Source: Amycolatopsis sp. DSM 110486 (GTDB lineage: Bacteria > Actinomycetota > Actinomycetes > Mycobacteriales > Pseudonocardiaceae). Taken from it: 64,000 nt of DNA. Made by a program: the position numbers and the translations under genes. Under the pieces are notes generated by a model. It did not search any database. It worked only from the letters and a program-made list of their open reading frames with translations, and had not been told where the DNA came from. Positions within the stretch are counted from its first letter, which is position 1. Each line of letters opens with the position of its first letter. Below, one piece after another: positions 7,687 to 16,806 of this stretch. Location: NCBI RefSeq assembly GCF_019468465.1, contig NZ_CP080519.1, positions 2,929,001-2,993,000 on the forward strand, given 5' to 3'.

Positions 7687-10224
7687 GTGTTGACCGCCGA
7701 GGCGTTGCCTGCGGAGCTACGGCGCGCGATCGTGCAGATCGCCCGTACCCCGCGCCTGCTGGTCGCCTGCGACTACGACGGCACGTTGGCCCCCATCACC
7801 GCCAACCCCGACGAGGCCCGGCCGCTGCCGGAGTCCGTCGGTGCACTCAGATCTCTCGCCGGCCTGCACGAGACCACCACAGCCGTCATCTCGGGTCGCG
7901 CGCTGCGTGACCTGGCGACGCTGTCGCGCCTGCCCGCCGAAGTGAACCTCGTGGGCAGCCACGGCTCCGAGTTCGACATCGGGTTCATCCACGCCCTCGA
8001 CGAGAAGGCGCGTGCGCTGCACCGCCGGCTCGAGGCGGAGCTGGAGAACCTGGTGCTCGACGTGCCGGGCGTGTCGCTCGAGGTCAAGCCCGCGAGCATC
8101 GCGGTGCACGTGCGCCGAGCCGAGCACGAGGCCGGTCGCCGTGTGCTCGCCGACGTGCACGAAGGCCCGTCGACCTGGGAAGGCGTGTCGACCACCGACG
8201 GCAAGGAGGTGGTGGAGCTCGCGGTCGTCCAGACGGACAAGGGCCGCGCGCTCGACACCCTGCGCCACCAGGTGGGCGCCACCGCCGCCATCTTCCTTGG
8301 CGACGACGTGACCGACGAGAAGGCGTTCGCGCGCCTGTCGGGCCCCGACCTGGGCATCAAGGTGGGCGAGGGCGAGACGCTCGCGACCTACCGCGTGCCC
8401 GACACCGTCGACGTCGCGCTGGTTCTCGGGTTCCTCCTGGAGGAACGGCGGAACTGGCTCTACGGCGAGTCGGCTCCGCCCATCGAGCGGCTGTCGATGC
8501 TGGCCAACGAGCGCTCCGTCGCGCTCGTGACGCCGGACGCGAAGCTCACGTGGCTGTGCCACCCCGGCCCCGACGCGCCTGCCGTGTTCGCCGACCTGCT
8601 CGGCGGCCCCGGTGCGGGAGCCTTCTCGATCAAGCCGCACCGCAACGGCCTGCCGCTGGGCCAGCGCTACCTGCCGAACACGATGACGGTCGAGACGCGC
8701 TGGTCGCGCCTGCTCGTGACCGACTACCTCGAGCCGGAAAGCCCTTCGCACCGCACGGACATCGTGCGCGTGATCTCGGGCGAGACGGCGGCGGACGTGC
8801 TGTTCGCGCCGCGGCCGGAGTTCGGCGGTGTGCCCGTGAAGCTGGTCGCCGAGGGCGACGGGCTGCGGGTGCTGGGCACGTCGGAGCCGTTCGTGCTCCG
8901 CTCGCCGGGCGTGGCGTGGACCATCACGTCCGACGGCCTGCACGACACCGCCACGGCGCTCGTGCAGCCGACACCGGACAACCCTGTGGTGCTCGAACTC
9001 CGTTGCGGCACCACGGATCTCGGCGCCCACGAACTGTCCGAAATAGACCGTCGCGACCGCGCGGGCCGCTACTGGAGCGACTGGGCGGCGAAGCTCAAGC
9101 TGCCGACGGTGCAGGCCGAGCTGGTGCGCCGCTCTGCGCTCACACTGCGCGGTCTGGTCAACACCGACACCGGTGGTGTCCTGGCGGCGGCGACGTCTTC
9201 GCTGCCCGAGGAGATCGGCGGCGTCCGCAACTGGGACTACCGCTACTGCTGGATCCGCGACGCGTCCATGACCGTGCGCGAGCTGGTGCACCTCGGGTCC
9301 AACGAGGAGGCCGAGGGCTACCTGCAGTGGCTCCACGGCGTGCTGTCCACTTTGGCCGGTCCGGAGCGCCTGCACCCGCTGTACACGCTGGCCGGCAGCG
9401 TGATCGGCGCTGAGGCCGTGATCGAGTCGCTGCCCGGATACGCCGGTTCGCGCCCCGTGCGCGTCGGCAACCTGGCCAACCACCAGGTGCAGCTCGACGT
9501 GTTCGGCCCGGTCGTGGAGCTCGTGGTCACCCTGGCCGACGCGCGCGGCGAGCTGCGCGACGAGGACTGGCAGATGGTGCGCGCGATGGCCGAGGCCGTC
9601 ACGCGGCGCTGGAACGAGCCGGACCACGGCATCTGGGAAGAGCGGCACGTGCCGCGCCACCGGGTGTACTCGCGGGTGATGTGCTGGGTCACGATCGACC
9701 GCGCGGTGAAGCTCGGCCACGAGTACGGCCGCGACGTGCCGGCCGCGTGGCCGGAGCTGCGTGAGCAGATCAAGGCCGACGTGCTGGCACACGGCTGGAA
9801 CGACGAGGTCCAGGCGTTCACCACGGCGTACGACGGCACCGACCTCGATGCCGCGTCGCTGTTCGTGGGCCTCACCGGCCTGATCGACCCGGCCGACGAG
9901 CGCTTCCAGCGCACGGTGACCGCGATCGAGGCCGAGCTGCGCAGCGGTTCCACGGTGTACCGCTACCGCCGCGACGACGGCCTGCCCGGCGGCGAAGGCG
10001 GGTTCCACATCTGCGCCGCGTGGCTGATCGAGGCGTACCTCATCACCGGCCGCCGCAACGAGGCCGAGGAGCTGTTCACGCAGATCGTCGCCTCGGCCGG
10101 CCCCACGGGCCTGCTGCCGGAGCAGTACGACCCGATCGCCGAGCGTTCGCTGGGCAACCACCCGCAGGCGTACTCGCACATCGGCCTCATCCGGTGCGCG
10201 AACCTGCTCGCCGAGAAGCTGTGA
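7687..10224 (+). CDS. otsB: Bifunctional trehalose-6-phosphate phosphatase / GH15 trehalase-glucoamylase-like fusion
   Basis: 845 aa fusion. Residues ~1-255 are an OtsB HAD phosphatase: motif I DYDGTLAP with Asp29/Asp31, and the acidic motif GDDVTDE at ~205-211. Residues ~258-845 are a GH15 domain: NWDYRYCWIRDAS, WEERHVP (~650-656) with a candidate catalytic acid Glu, and LLPEQYDP with the candidate base Glu812. GH15 members in actinobacteria include trehalases. The fusion therefore links making trehalose (after OtsA) to an activity that may hydrolyse it or another alpha-glucoside. The start is GTG 7687 or TTG 7690; TTG sits at a better distance from GAGGAGG. Both halves look intact. Cytoplasmic, no signal peptide. 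Confidence 0.92.
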   Translation: MLTAEALPAELRRAIVQIARTPRLLVACDYDGTLAPITANPDEARPLPESVGALRSLAGLHETTTAVISGRALRDLATLSRLPAEVNLVGSHGSEFDIGFIHALDEKARALHRRLEAELENLVLDVPGVSLEVKPASIAVHVRRAEHEAGRRVLADVHEGPSTWEGVSTTDGKEVVELAVVQTDKGRALDTLRHQVGATAAIFLGDDVTDEKAFARLSGPDLGIKVGEGETLATYRVPDTVDVALVLGFLLEERRNWLYGESAPPIERLSMLANERSVALVTPDAKLTWLCHPGPDAPAVFADLLGGPGAGAFSIKPHRNGLPLGQRYLPNTMTVETRWSRLLVTDYLEPESPSHRTDIVRVISGETAADVLFAPRPEFGGVPVKLVAEGDGLRVLGTSEPFVLRSPGVAWTITSDGLHDTATALVQPTPDNPVVLELRCGTTDLGAHELSEIDRRDRAGRYWSDWAAKLKLPTVQAELVRRSALTLRGLVNTDTGGVLAAATSSLPEEIGGVRNWDYRYCWIRDASMTVRELVHLGSNEEAEGYLQWLHGVLSTLAGPERLHPLYTLAGSVIGAEAVIESLPGYAGSRPVRVGNLANHQVQLDVFGPVVELVVTLADARGELRDEDWQMVRAMAEAVTRRWNEPDHGIWEERHVPRHRVYSRVMCWVTIDRAVKLGHEYGRDVPAAWPELREQIKADVLAHGWNDEVQAFTTAYDGTDLDAASLFVGLTGLIDPADERFQRTVTAIEAELRSGSTVYRYRRDDGLPGGEGGFHICAAWLIEAYLITGRRNEAEELFTQIVASAGPTGLLPEQYDPIAERSLGNHPQAYSHIGLIRCANLLAEKL

Positions 10225-10229
10225 ACACC

Positions 10230-10267
10230 TGTCACCGGCCTAACCGCGTTAGCACAGGTCGGTGACA
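10230..10267 (+). terminator. Hairpin after the OtsB-GH15 gene
   Basis: TGTCACCG (10230-10237) pairs with CGGTGACA (10260-10267); an inner CTAAC/GTTAG stem lies between them. It begins 5 bases after the stop codon. No T tract. Confidence 0.6.
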
Positions 10268-10273
10268 AGTGCC

Positions 10274-10320
10274 GTGAAGGTCACCTTGAGAGACCTACCG
10301 TCCCTTAAGGTGACCTTCAC
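10274..10320. repeat. Long inverted repeat (REP-like palindrome)
   Basis: GTGAAGGTCACCTT (10274-10287) is the exact reverse complement of 10307-10320; pairing can extend three more base pairs into the loop with one G-T. Each arm is itself nearly palindromic (AAGGTCACCTT). It sits directly after another hairpin at 10230-10267, so a second terminator or an intergenic repeat element are both possible. Confidence 0.65.
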
Positions 10321-10376
10321 GAGCATTTGCACGTTCATTCGGCGCTCGGACGCAGGTCGGTGCAGGAGGTGACGGG

Positions 10377-10907
10377 ATGAAGCAGTACTACGGCGAAGCC
10401 ACGGACTACGCCCCGCTGCCCCCGCTCTTCGCCCGCCGCGTGCGCACCGGCTCCGTGGTCACCGGCATCGCGCTGCTGGCCGGCACCGCGTTCGTGTTCG
10501 GCGTGACGGCGTTCGTCAACCGCCCGCTGCACGGGCACAGCCTCCCCGACGCCCCTGTCGGCGTCATCGGACTGCTGCTGCCGACGCTCGCGGTGGTGAT
10601 GACGGCCATCGTCGTGTTCGCCTGCCGCAGCTGCCTGCGGGGCGACTACCTCGTGGTCGCCCGCGCCCGAGCCGCGCGCACGGCGCTGATCACCTGCTTC
10701 ACGGCTACGGTCGTCACCTGCCTGCTCGCCCTCACCGCGTCGGCGCTCGTGGACCTGTGGAGCGACCACGACCGCTTCGGCGCGACGGACGTGCTGGCCA
10801 CCTTCGCCAACTTCGCTCTGGGCCTGCTCGGCTACGCGGCAGGCCTGTTCTACGTCCGCCCGTCCGTCACGACGCTGGAGAAGTTCAGCGACCACCCGAT
10901 ATGGTGA
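10377..10907 (+). CDS. Hypothetical four-helix membrane protein
   Basis: 176 aa protein of unknown function. ATG 10377 follows a strong GGAGG site at a proper distance. Four hydrophobic segments are visible at about residues 24-48, 60-86, 101-127 and 137-160, with short charged loops; the N-terminal ~20 residues are polar. No catalytic motif or known domain was recognised. It stands between the trehalose genes and an ECF sigma factor 60 bp downstream on the same strand; whether it belongs to the sigma-factor unit is unknown. Confidence 0.75.
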   Translation: MKQYYGEATDYAPLPPLFARRVRTGSVVTGIALLAGTAFVFGVTAFVNRPLHGHSLPDAPVGVIGLLLPTLAVVMTAIVVFACRSCLRGDYLVVARARAARTALITCFTATVVTCLLALTASALVDLWSDHDRFGATDVLATFANFALGLLGYAAGLFYVRPSVTTLEKFSDHPIW

Positions 10908-10967
10908 CTCCGGTCACTCCGTGAACGCCGCTGTGAACGCTGTGGAGCTCTGCGGGCAACACTGGGC

Positions 10968-11588
10968 ATGCAGGTGATCCACGACGGTCCGGAGGCGGCG
11001 TTGCCGGACTCGTTCGACCGTCCCGACCTGGGCGTTCCCGATCCGGCGCCTGTGTTCGGGCGGCTCTTCGACGCACACTCGCGCCAGCTGCACCGCTACC
11101 TCGCGCGCCGCGTCGGCGATGATGCCGCCCACGATCTCGTGGCCGAGACGTTCCTCGTCGCGCTGCGGCGGCGCGAGTCGTACCGGCCGGACCTGGGCAC
11201 GGCGCGCTCGTGGCTGTACGGGATCGCGACGAACCTGCTGCGCCACCACATCCGCAGCGAGACGCGGGCGCTGAGGGCGACCGCGCGGCTCGCGGCGGTC
11301 GGCGAGCACTCCACGGCCGGGCACGACGGCCGCGTCGCCGAGCAGGTGGACGCGCAGACCCGCGCGGCGCAGCTCGCCGGCGCGCTGGCGAAGCTCAACG
11401 CCGCCGACCGCGACACGCTGCTGCTCGTGTCGTGGGCCGGGCTCGAGCCGACGGAGGTCGCCGAAGCCCTGGGTGTGCCGCCTGGCACGATCCGCTCGCG
11501 GCTGCACCGCATCCGGCGCTGGCTTCGGGCCAACGCCGCGTTCGTCCAGAGCACCACCGAGATCGCCGAGGAGGCGAAGGAACTGTGA
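10968..11588 (+). CDS. ECF-type RNA polymerase sigma factor
   Basis: 206 aa sigma-70 family factor. Region 2 runs from FGRLFDAHSRQLHRYLARRV through DAAHDLVAETFLVALRR; region 4 contains LAKLNAADRDTLLLVSWAGLEP and the helix-turn-helix EVAEALGVPPGTIRSRLHRIR. The start ATG 10968 has no clear ribosome site, so it may be leaderless or begin nearby. The stop overlaps the GTG of the next gene (GTGA), which encodes a membrane protein of the kind normally paired with this sigma class; the two are a regulatory unit. Confidence 0.93.
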   Translation: MQVIHDGPEAALPDSFDRPDLGVPDPAPVFGRLFDAHSRQLHRYLARRVGDDAAHDLVAETFLVALRRRESYRPDLGTARSWLYGIATNLLRHHIRSETRALRATARLAAVGEHSTAGHDGRVAEQVDAQTRAAQLAGALAKLNAADRDTLLLVSWAGLEPTEVAEALGVPPGTIRSRLHRIRRWLRANAAFVQSTTEIAEEAKEL

Positions 11589-12727
11589 ACGACGACAATG
11601 TGCGCCACCTGTGGTCCGACGCCGAGCTCGACGAAGCCCTCGACGCCCTGCACCCCCACGTCCGCACCGACCCCGCGGAGCTGGACCGCGCCCGCGCGAC
11701 GCTGCTGCGGGCCGCCGCCGCCGAAACCGGCCGCGCGCACATCGCCCCACCGGCGAAGAAGAAGCCTGGCGGCACGTGGCGCTGGATCGCCGTGGCCGCG
11801 GCCGTCGCCGTCGTGACCGGTGGTGTGGTCGTGGCCCGCGAGGTGGTCGAGCGTCCCGCCACGGTCGCCCCGGCCGCCACGGCGACCACCGACGTGCAGC
11901 CCGGTCCCGGTCAGTACACCCACGTGACCAACACCTACACGGACATCGAGTGGGTGGCCGACCGCAGTGCGTTCGCCGTGCAGCAGAAGGTCGAGTTCTG
12001 GATCCCCGCCGACCGGTCGGACCTGTGGATGCGCAAGTGGACCCGCGATGGCGGCCCGGTGGTCATCACGGGCCTGCCGTCCGACCAGGCAAGCCTGCCC
12101 GGCCCGGACTCCACCACGCAGATCGCCCCGGGCGGCGACTTCGAGCAGCCGTTCCCCTACCCCGGCGGCTGGAACACCGACGTCCCCGCCGGTTGGTACC
12201 GGCCGACCCCGGCGTTCGTCGCGAACCTGCCGACGGAGCGGGGGCCGCTGCTGAAGGAGGTCTCGTCCGCGTACCCGCCGCCCCGGCGATTGGACTACCT
12301 CACGGACGTCCTCCCGCCGATGCAGTCGTACCCCGGCCTCTTCCAGCTAGCAGCCGGCCCGACGTCCACGGCGAAGACACCGCTGCCGCCCACCGCCGGG
12401 TCCGCGGTCGCGGCCTACGCCGGGCCAGGCAACACCCAGATGCGCCTGCTCACCGTGCTCGCCTCGGGGCTCGCGCCGCGCCCGGTGCGCGCGGCGATCA
12501 TCGACCTCCTTCGCAGCCAGGCCACGTCGTGGAGCGAGGGAGGCGGCATCGACAACTGCCTGGTCAGCTACGGCAACCACCACCTGGTCGTCACCATCGA
12601 CAACTCGACTTCCCAGCTGCTCAGTGCGAGCGACGTCACGAACCAGAACTTCTACGGGATCCACCCGGGCGAGACGCTCAGCGACGCGAAGTTCAGCTTC
12701 GAGATCACCAGCCAGTTCGGGTCGTGA
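11585..12727 (+). CDS. CU044_5270-type sigma-factor-associated membrane protein
   Basis: 380 aa. A cytoplasmic N-terminal segment (1-65, starting near HLWSDAELDEALDALHPHV) precedes one membrane helix at about 67-85 and a large outer domain. This architecture and the 4-nt overlap with the sigma factor match the CU044_5270 family found after actinobacterial ECF sigma genes. It probably acts as a sensor or anti-sigma-like partner across the membrane (inference; no zinc-binding anti-sigma motif HxxxCxxC is present). Its stop is immediately adjacent to the stop of the convergent radA gene, with no room for a terminator. Confidence 0.8.
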   Translation: MNDDNVRHLWSDAELDEALDALHPHVRTDPAELDRARATLLRAAAAETGRAHIAPPAKKKPGGTWRWIAVAAAVAVVTGGVVVAREVVERPATVAPAATATTDVQPGPGQYTHVTNTYTDIEWVADRSAFAVQQKVEFWIPADRSDLWMRKWTRDGGPVVITGLPSDQASLPGPDSTTQIAPGGDFEQPFPYPGGWNTDVPAGWYRPTPAFVANLPTERGPLLKEVSSAYPPPRRLDYLTDVLPPMQSYPGLFQLAAGPTSTAKTPLPPTAGSAVAAYAGPGNTQMRLLTVLASGLAPRPVRAAIIDLLRSQATSWSEGGGIDNCLVSYGNHHLVVTIDNSTSQLLSASDVTNQNFYGIHPGETLSDAKFSFEITSQFGS

Positions 12728-14089
12728 TCACTTCGCGTGGTTGGCGGCGTTGAGGGCACTGGCGACGTCGCCCACTTCGAGGGCACGGATGCCGTCGGGC
12801 AGCTTGCCGGAGTCGGGTGGCACGAGGGCGTGGGTGTAGCCGAGCCGCGCGGCTTCGGCGAGGCGGCGCGCGACGTTGGGCACCCGGCGCACCTCTCCGG
12901 CCAGCCCGACCTCGCCGACGGCCACCAGCCGCTGGGACAACGCGACGTCGTGCATCGACGACGTCAGCGCCAGGACCAGCGCCAGGTCGATCGAGGGCTC
13001 GGTGATCTTCATCCCACCGACCGTGGCGACGTAGACGTCCTTGTCGCCCAGCTTCAGCCGGCCGCGTTTCTCCAGCACGGCGAGGACCATGGCCACGCGC
13101 GAGGAGTCGAGGCCGCTCACCGCGCGCCTGGGCTGCGGCATGCTCGTGCTCGACACCAGCGCCTGCACCTCGCCCAGCAGTGGCCGTTTGCCCTCCATGG
13201 CGACCGTGATGGCCGTGCCCGGCACCGGTTCGGCGGTGCGGCTCATGAACAGCCCGGACGGGTCGGGCACGCCGACGATGCCGCCCTCGGTGAGCTCGAA
13301 GCAGCCGATCTCGTCGGCCGCGCCGAAGCGGTTCTTGATGCCGCGCACCATGCGCAGCGTCGAATGCTTGTCGCCCTCGAACTGCAGCACGACGTCGACG
13401 AGGTGCTCCAGCACGCGCGGGCCGGCGACCGAGCCGTCCTTCGTCACGTGGCCCACCAGCACCACGGGCAGCCCGCGTTCCTTGGCGACCGCCACGAGCC
13501 CCGCCGCGACGGCGCGCACCTGCGTGACCCCGCCCGGCGAGCCCTCCACCTGCGGTGACGCCATCGTCTGCACCGAGTCGACGATCAGCACGCCCGGCTT
13601 CACGGCGTCGATGTGGCCCAGGACCGCCGACAGGTCGCTCTCGGCCGCGAGGAACATCTCGCCGTGCACGTTGCCCGTGCGCTCGGCGCGCAGCCGGACC
13701 TGCCCGGCCGACTCCTCACCCGTGACGTACAGGGAGCGCCCGGCCGTTTTGGCCCACTGGAACGCCACTTCGAGCAGCAGGGTCGACTTGCCGACACCGG
13801 GTTCGCCGGCCAGCAGCACCACGGCGCCGGGCACGAGCCCGCCACCGAGCACGCGGTCCAGTTCGGAAACGCCCGTCGCCTTCGCGCGGGCCGTCTCGAC
13901 GTCGACCTCGCCGATGGGCCGCGCGGGCGCGCTGGGCGCACCCGCGGCCACTCGCGTGATCGCCGGTTTGACCCCGCCCCGCTCTTCGAGCGAGCCCCAG
14001 GCCTGGCACTCCGGACAGCGGCCGAGCCACTTCGCGGCTTCGTACCCGCATTCCGCGCACCGGTAGACGGTGTTGGTCTTCTTCACCAC
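12728..14089 (-). CDS. radA: DNA repair protein RadA
   Basis: 453 aa branch-migration ATPase acting in recombinational repair. An N-terminal zinc finger has Cys11, Cys14, Cys25 and Cys28 (YRCAECG...GRCPEC). The RecA-like core carries Walker A AGEPGVGKSTLL near residue 95 and the RadA-specific KNRFG motif near residue 250. The C-terminal Lon-protease-like domain includes YVATVGGMKITEPSIDLA. Full family length. In mycobacteria disA follows radA; here the gene abuts a convergent sigma-factor partner instead. The lpqE-like lipoprotein gene lies 35 bp upstream on the same strand, so the two are likely co-transcribed. Confidence 0.97.
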   Translation of the reverse strand: MVKKTNTVYRCAECGYEAAKWLGRCPECQAWGSLEERGGVKPAITRVAAGAPSAPARPIGEVDVETARAKATGVSELDRVLGGGLVPGAVVLLAGEPGVGKSTLLLEVAFQWAKTAGRSLYVTGEESAGQVRLRAERTGNVHGEMFLAAESDLSAVLGHIDAVKPGVLIVDSVQTMASPQVEGSPGGVTQVRAVAAGLVAVAKERGLPVVLVGHVTKDGSVAGPRVLEHLVDVVLQFEGDKHSTLRMVRGIKNRFGAADEIGCFELTEGGIVGVPDPSGLFMSRTAEPVPGTAITVAMEGKRPLLGEVQALVSSTSMPQPRRAVSGLDSSRVAMVLAVLEKRGRLKLGDKDVYVATVGGMKITEPSIDLALVLALTSSMHDVALSQRLVAVGEVGLAGEVRRVPNVARRLAEAARLGYTHALVPPDSGKLPDGIRALEVGDVASALNAANHAK

Positions 14090-14124
14090 GCGCCGAGGCT
14101 ATCGGCGGGCACCGACAAAAACCG

Positions 14125-14763
14125 TCAGGGTTCGACGTGTGCCGGCGCGGCGACCGGCATCGCGACGGTGATCGGGCCCGCGTTGCGGAAGGTGAAGGTG
14201 ACGTTGATCGTCATTCCCGGCCACAGCGGCTGCGTGAGGTCCTGCAGCACGACCGTGCCCTGGTTCAGCTTCGTGGCCGCGCCGCCGTCACCAGGGGACG
14301 CACTGCTCGTGGCGGTCGGAGCGTCCGAGGAGGTGTCGCTGGACGGCGTGGAGGCGGAGCTCGACGTGGTCGGCGCCGCCTGTTCGTTGGTCGACTCGAC
14401 GGCGTCGTCCGGGCCGATGACCAGCGTGTGGCCGGCGACGATGTCGGTGGCGCCGCTGATCTGCGCCGGCGACTTCGTGCCCTCCGAGCTGACCGAGACG
14501 AGCTGGTCGTCCTGGGCGCCCTGGTTGACGATCGTGAGCGTGAGCGGCGCGGGCTGGCCGGCCGAGTAGGCGGCGCCCTGCGCGGGGTACTGGACGGCGG
14601 CGTCACGCAACACCAGCGTCTTCACCTGCGCGTACGTGCCGTTGACCGCAGGCTGCTGCGTGTCGGTCTGGGTGATCTGGCCGGCCCCGCAACCGGCGAG
14701 CACGAGCGCGGCACCGAGCGCCGACACACCTGCGCCGAGCACGCGACGTTTCTGCAGCCTCAC
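14125..14763 (-). CDS. LpqE-like lipoprotein
   Basis: 212 aa exported lipoprotein. GTG 14763 follows GGAAGGAC; the signal peptide ends in lipobox LAGC (lipid Cys ~25). The mature part has a beta-rich region with PLTLTIVNQGAQDDQLVSVS and a closing GMTINVTFTFRNAGPI, the immunoglobulin-like pattern of the LpqE/PCu(A)C-like group, interrupted by a Ser/Thr/Pro linker (about residues 130-165). Position between carD and radA equals that of lpqE (Rv3584) in M. tuberculosis, which supports the call. The His/Met copper-binding motif of true PCu(A)C proteins was not seen. Molecular role unknown. Confidence 0.8.
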   Translation of the reverse strand: MRLQKRRVLGAGVSALGAALVLAGCGAGQITQTDTQQPAVNGTYAQVKTLVLRDAAVQYPAQGAAYSAGQPAPLTLTIVNQGAQDDQLVSVSSEGTKSPAQISGATDIVAGHTLVIGPDDAVESTNEQAAPTTSSSASTPSSDTSSDAPTATSSASPGDGGAATKLNQGTVVLQDLTQPLWPGMTINVTFTFRNAGPITVAMPVAAPAHVEP

Positions 14764-15013
14764 GTCGGAGTCCTTCCATCTCACGGCCTCGTCACGACGA
14801 AGACTAGCCGGGCGCCGCCGCGCGCGCGGAACCGGTGGGCCCCAACGGGTGCGCCACGACCCAAGATCAACCGTCCAATTAGGATTTCGCACCTGCCGAT
14901 CAATGGCTTCCCCATTACCTGCATGAGCACGGGCGATTCAGGTTTGTCAACCCCCGCCAAGCCGCTGACCTGCGACGACGATCCCGGGCCGCTAGGTGGC
15001 CATCTGAAGACCG

Positions 15014-15022
15014 TGCTAAGAT
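15014..15022 (+). promoter_or_regulatory. Extended -10 element of carD
   Basis: TGCTAAGAT: a TG-N-TAAGAT extended -10, placing transcription start near 15029, about 20 bp before the carD ATG. No good -35 is visible, consistent with an extended -10 promoter. Confidence 0.5.
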
Positions 15023-15049
15023 GGAATCAGCGAAAGGGGCAGAGGACAC

Positions 15050-15541
15050 ATGGTTTTCAAGGTCGGAGAGACCGTCGTCTACCCGCACCACGGTGCCGCA
15101 CTCATCGAAGCCATCGAGACCCGCGTGATCAAGGGCGAGGAGAAGAAGTACCTCGTCCTCAAAGTCGCGCAAGGGGATCTTACGGTTCGCGTGCCTGCTG
15201 ACAACGCCGAGATCGTCGGTGTGCGTGATGTCGTCGGGCAAGAAGGACTGGACAAGGTTTTCGACGTACTGCGTGCTCCCCACACCGAAGAGCCCACGAA
15301 CTGGTCTCGTCGGTACAAGGCCAACCTGGAGAAGCTCGCCTCCGGCGACGTGAACAAGGTGGCCGAAGTGGTGCGCGACCTCTGGCGGCGAGAGAAGGAC
15401 CGCGGACTTTCAGCCGGCGAGAAGCGCATGCTGGCGAAGGCGCGGCAAATTCTGGTCAGCGAGCTCGCGCTCGCGGAAGGCACCGACGAGGACAAGGCGG
15501 AAACACTCCTCGACGAAGTTCTGGAAACCGCGACGGTCTGA
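15050..15541 (+). CDS. carD: RNA polymerase-binding transcription factor CarD
   Basis: 163 aa, the standard length for actinobacterial CarD, which stabilises the open promoter complex. The N-terminal RNAP-interaction domain starts [14 protein letters not shown]; the C-terminal DNA-binding helical domain includes [17 protein letters not shown] with the conserved Trp85 that wedges into the upstream edge of the bubble, and [21 protein letters not shown] 15050 follows AAAGGGG. It is divergent from lpqE and precedes the ispD-like gene by 64 bp, as in M. tuberculosis. Confidence 0.98.
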   Translation: MVFKVGETVVYPHHGAALIEAIETRVIKGEEKKYLVLKVAQGDLTVRVPADNAEIVGVRDVVGQEGLDKVFDVLRAPHTEEPTNWSRRYKANLEKLASGDVNKVAEVVRDLWRREKDRGLSAGEKRMLAKARQILVSELALAEGTDEDKAETLLDEVLETATV

Positions 15542-15605
15542 CCCCCTGGGTCATCCGGCTCCCGGCGGAGGCACCGGGCAGCCACTTCTCTACGATCACG
15601 ACTCG

Positions 15606-16289
15606 ATGAACCAGCAGGTGCAGAGCGTCGCGTTCGTGACTGTCGCACACCACATCGCCGATGAAGAGCGTGCTCTCACGACGGTGAACGGTGAAGTTCT
15701 TCTCAAGCACACCGTGCGGGGGCTACTCGGGACACCGGAGCTCGATCTGGTGGTCGTGTCAGCCCCTTCTCGGTGTGCTGAGTCGTTTTCGGACGCCCTT
15801 TCAGACGCACTTTCGGACCTCGTTTCCGAGCTGTCCGATCGCTGCCGGTTCGTCCCCGGTGCGTCGCTCCGGCAGGTTTTCCCCGCCGTCGAGCCTTTGC
15901 TTTCCCCTGGTGCGGTGGTTCTCGTTCACGACGCCCTGCGCGCCTTCACTCCACAACGGACTGTCCGTGATGTACTGACCACGGTCCGTGCAGGTGCGTC
16001 TGTCGTAGTCCCGGTGCTCCCGATGGCGGACACCGTGAAGGCGACCGACGCCGGCTTGATCACCGCCACCGTCGACCGCGACGGCCTGCGCACCGCCCAG
16101 ACCCCCGTCGGCTTCTCGCTCGACGCGTTTCGCGCGGCACTCGCCGAAAGCCCGGACCCGGGCCTCGGCTCCGTGTCCGGCGCGATCACCGTCCCCGGCG
16201 ATCCCGACGCCATGCGCGTCGCGAGCGCCTTCGAACTCACGCTCGCCGAAGCCCTCGTGGCCGGCGGCGACCAGGAGGCCCCGCTGTGA
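15606..16289 (+). CDS. IspD-like cytidylyltransferase with degenerate active site
   Basis: 227 aa in the exact ispD position between carD and ispF, overlapping ispF by 4 nt. The C-terminal two thirds clearly match Isp[32 protein letters not shown] and QTPVGF. The nucleotide-binding N-terminus does not. Where IspD has AAGxGxR...PK, this protein reads [15 protein letters not shown], so the glycine loop and both basic catalytic residues are gone. The second substrate Lys appears as Arg in DAMRVAS, and the usual YTDDAS segment is deleted. An unusual [17 protein letters not shown] run lies near residue 60. The frame is open and intact, with somewhat lower third-position GC than its neighbours. Probably not an active MEP cytidylyltransferase (inference). 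Confidence 0.85.
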   Translation: MNQQVQSVAFVTVAHHIADEERALTTVNGEVLLKHTVRGLLGTPELDLVVVSAPSRCAESFSDALSDALSDLVSELSDRCRFVPGASLRQVFPAVEPLLSPGAVVLVHDALRAFTPQRTVRDVLTTVRAGASVVVPVLPMADTVKATDAGLITATVDRDGLRTAQTPVGFSLDAFRAALAESPDPGLGSVSGAITVPGDPDAMRVASAFELTLAEALVAGGDQEAPL

Positions 16290-16759
16290 CCGACCTGCGT
16301 GTGGGCAACGGCGTCGACGTCCACCCCATCGAACCCGGCCGCGACTGCTGGATGGCCGGCCTGCTGTGGCCCGGCGTCGACGGCTGCGCCGGCCACTCCG
16401 ACGGCGACGTCGCCTCCCACGCCCTCTGCGACGCCCTGCTGTCCGCCGCCGGCCTCGGCGACCTCGGCGCCGTCTTCGGCACCGGCGACCCCCGCATGGA
16501 CGGCGCCCACGGCACCGACATGCTCGCCGAAGTCCGCACCCTGATCGAGGCCGAGGGCTGGCGCGTCGCCAACGCCACCGTCCAGATCATCGGCAACCAC
16601 CCCCGCGTCGGCAAACGCCGCGCCGAGGCCCAAAACGCCCTCGGCGCGGCCATCGGCGCCCCGGTCAGCGTCTCCGGCACCACCACGGACGGACTAGGCC
16701 TCACCGGCCGCGGCGAAGGCATCGCCGCCCTCGCCACCGCCCTCCTCCTCCGCGACTGA
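16286..16759 (+). CDS. ispF: 2-C-methyl-D-erythritol 2,4-cyclodiphosphate synthase
   Basis: 157 aa, typical length. Catalyses ring closure to MEcPP with loss of CMP in the non-mevalonate isoprenoid pathway. The zinc ligands are present in GVDVHP (Asp/His) and [12 protein letters not shown] (His); the CDP-binding end is [20 protein letters not shown] 16286 overlaps the stop of the ispD-like gene. In contrast to its partner, this enzyme retains all expected motifs. Confidence 0.97.
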   Translation: MTDLRVGNGVDVHPIEPGRDCWMAGLLWPGVDGCAGHSDGDVASHALCDALLSAAGLGDLGAVFGTGDPRMDGAHGTDMLAEVRTLIEAEGWRVANATVQIIGNHPRVGKRRAEAQNALGAAIGAPVSVSGTTTDGLGLTGRGEGIAALATALLLRD

Positions 16760-16806
16760 CCCCTCCCCAGTCCGCTCGACCGCTCCGCCACTTCTCTCAC
16801 CTTCGC

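Noticed and set aside
15606..16289. Frameshift as the cause of the missing IspD N-terminal motif
   Set aside because: Neither of the other two forward frames encodes AAGxGxR or PK in the first 150 bp, so the motif is truly absent rather than shifted.
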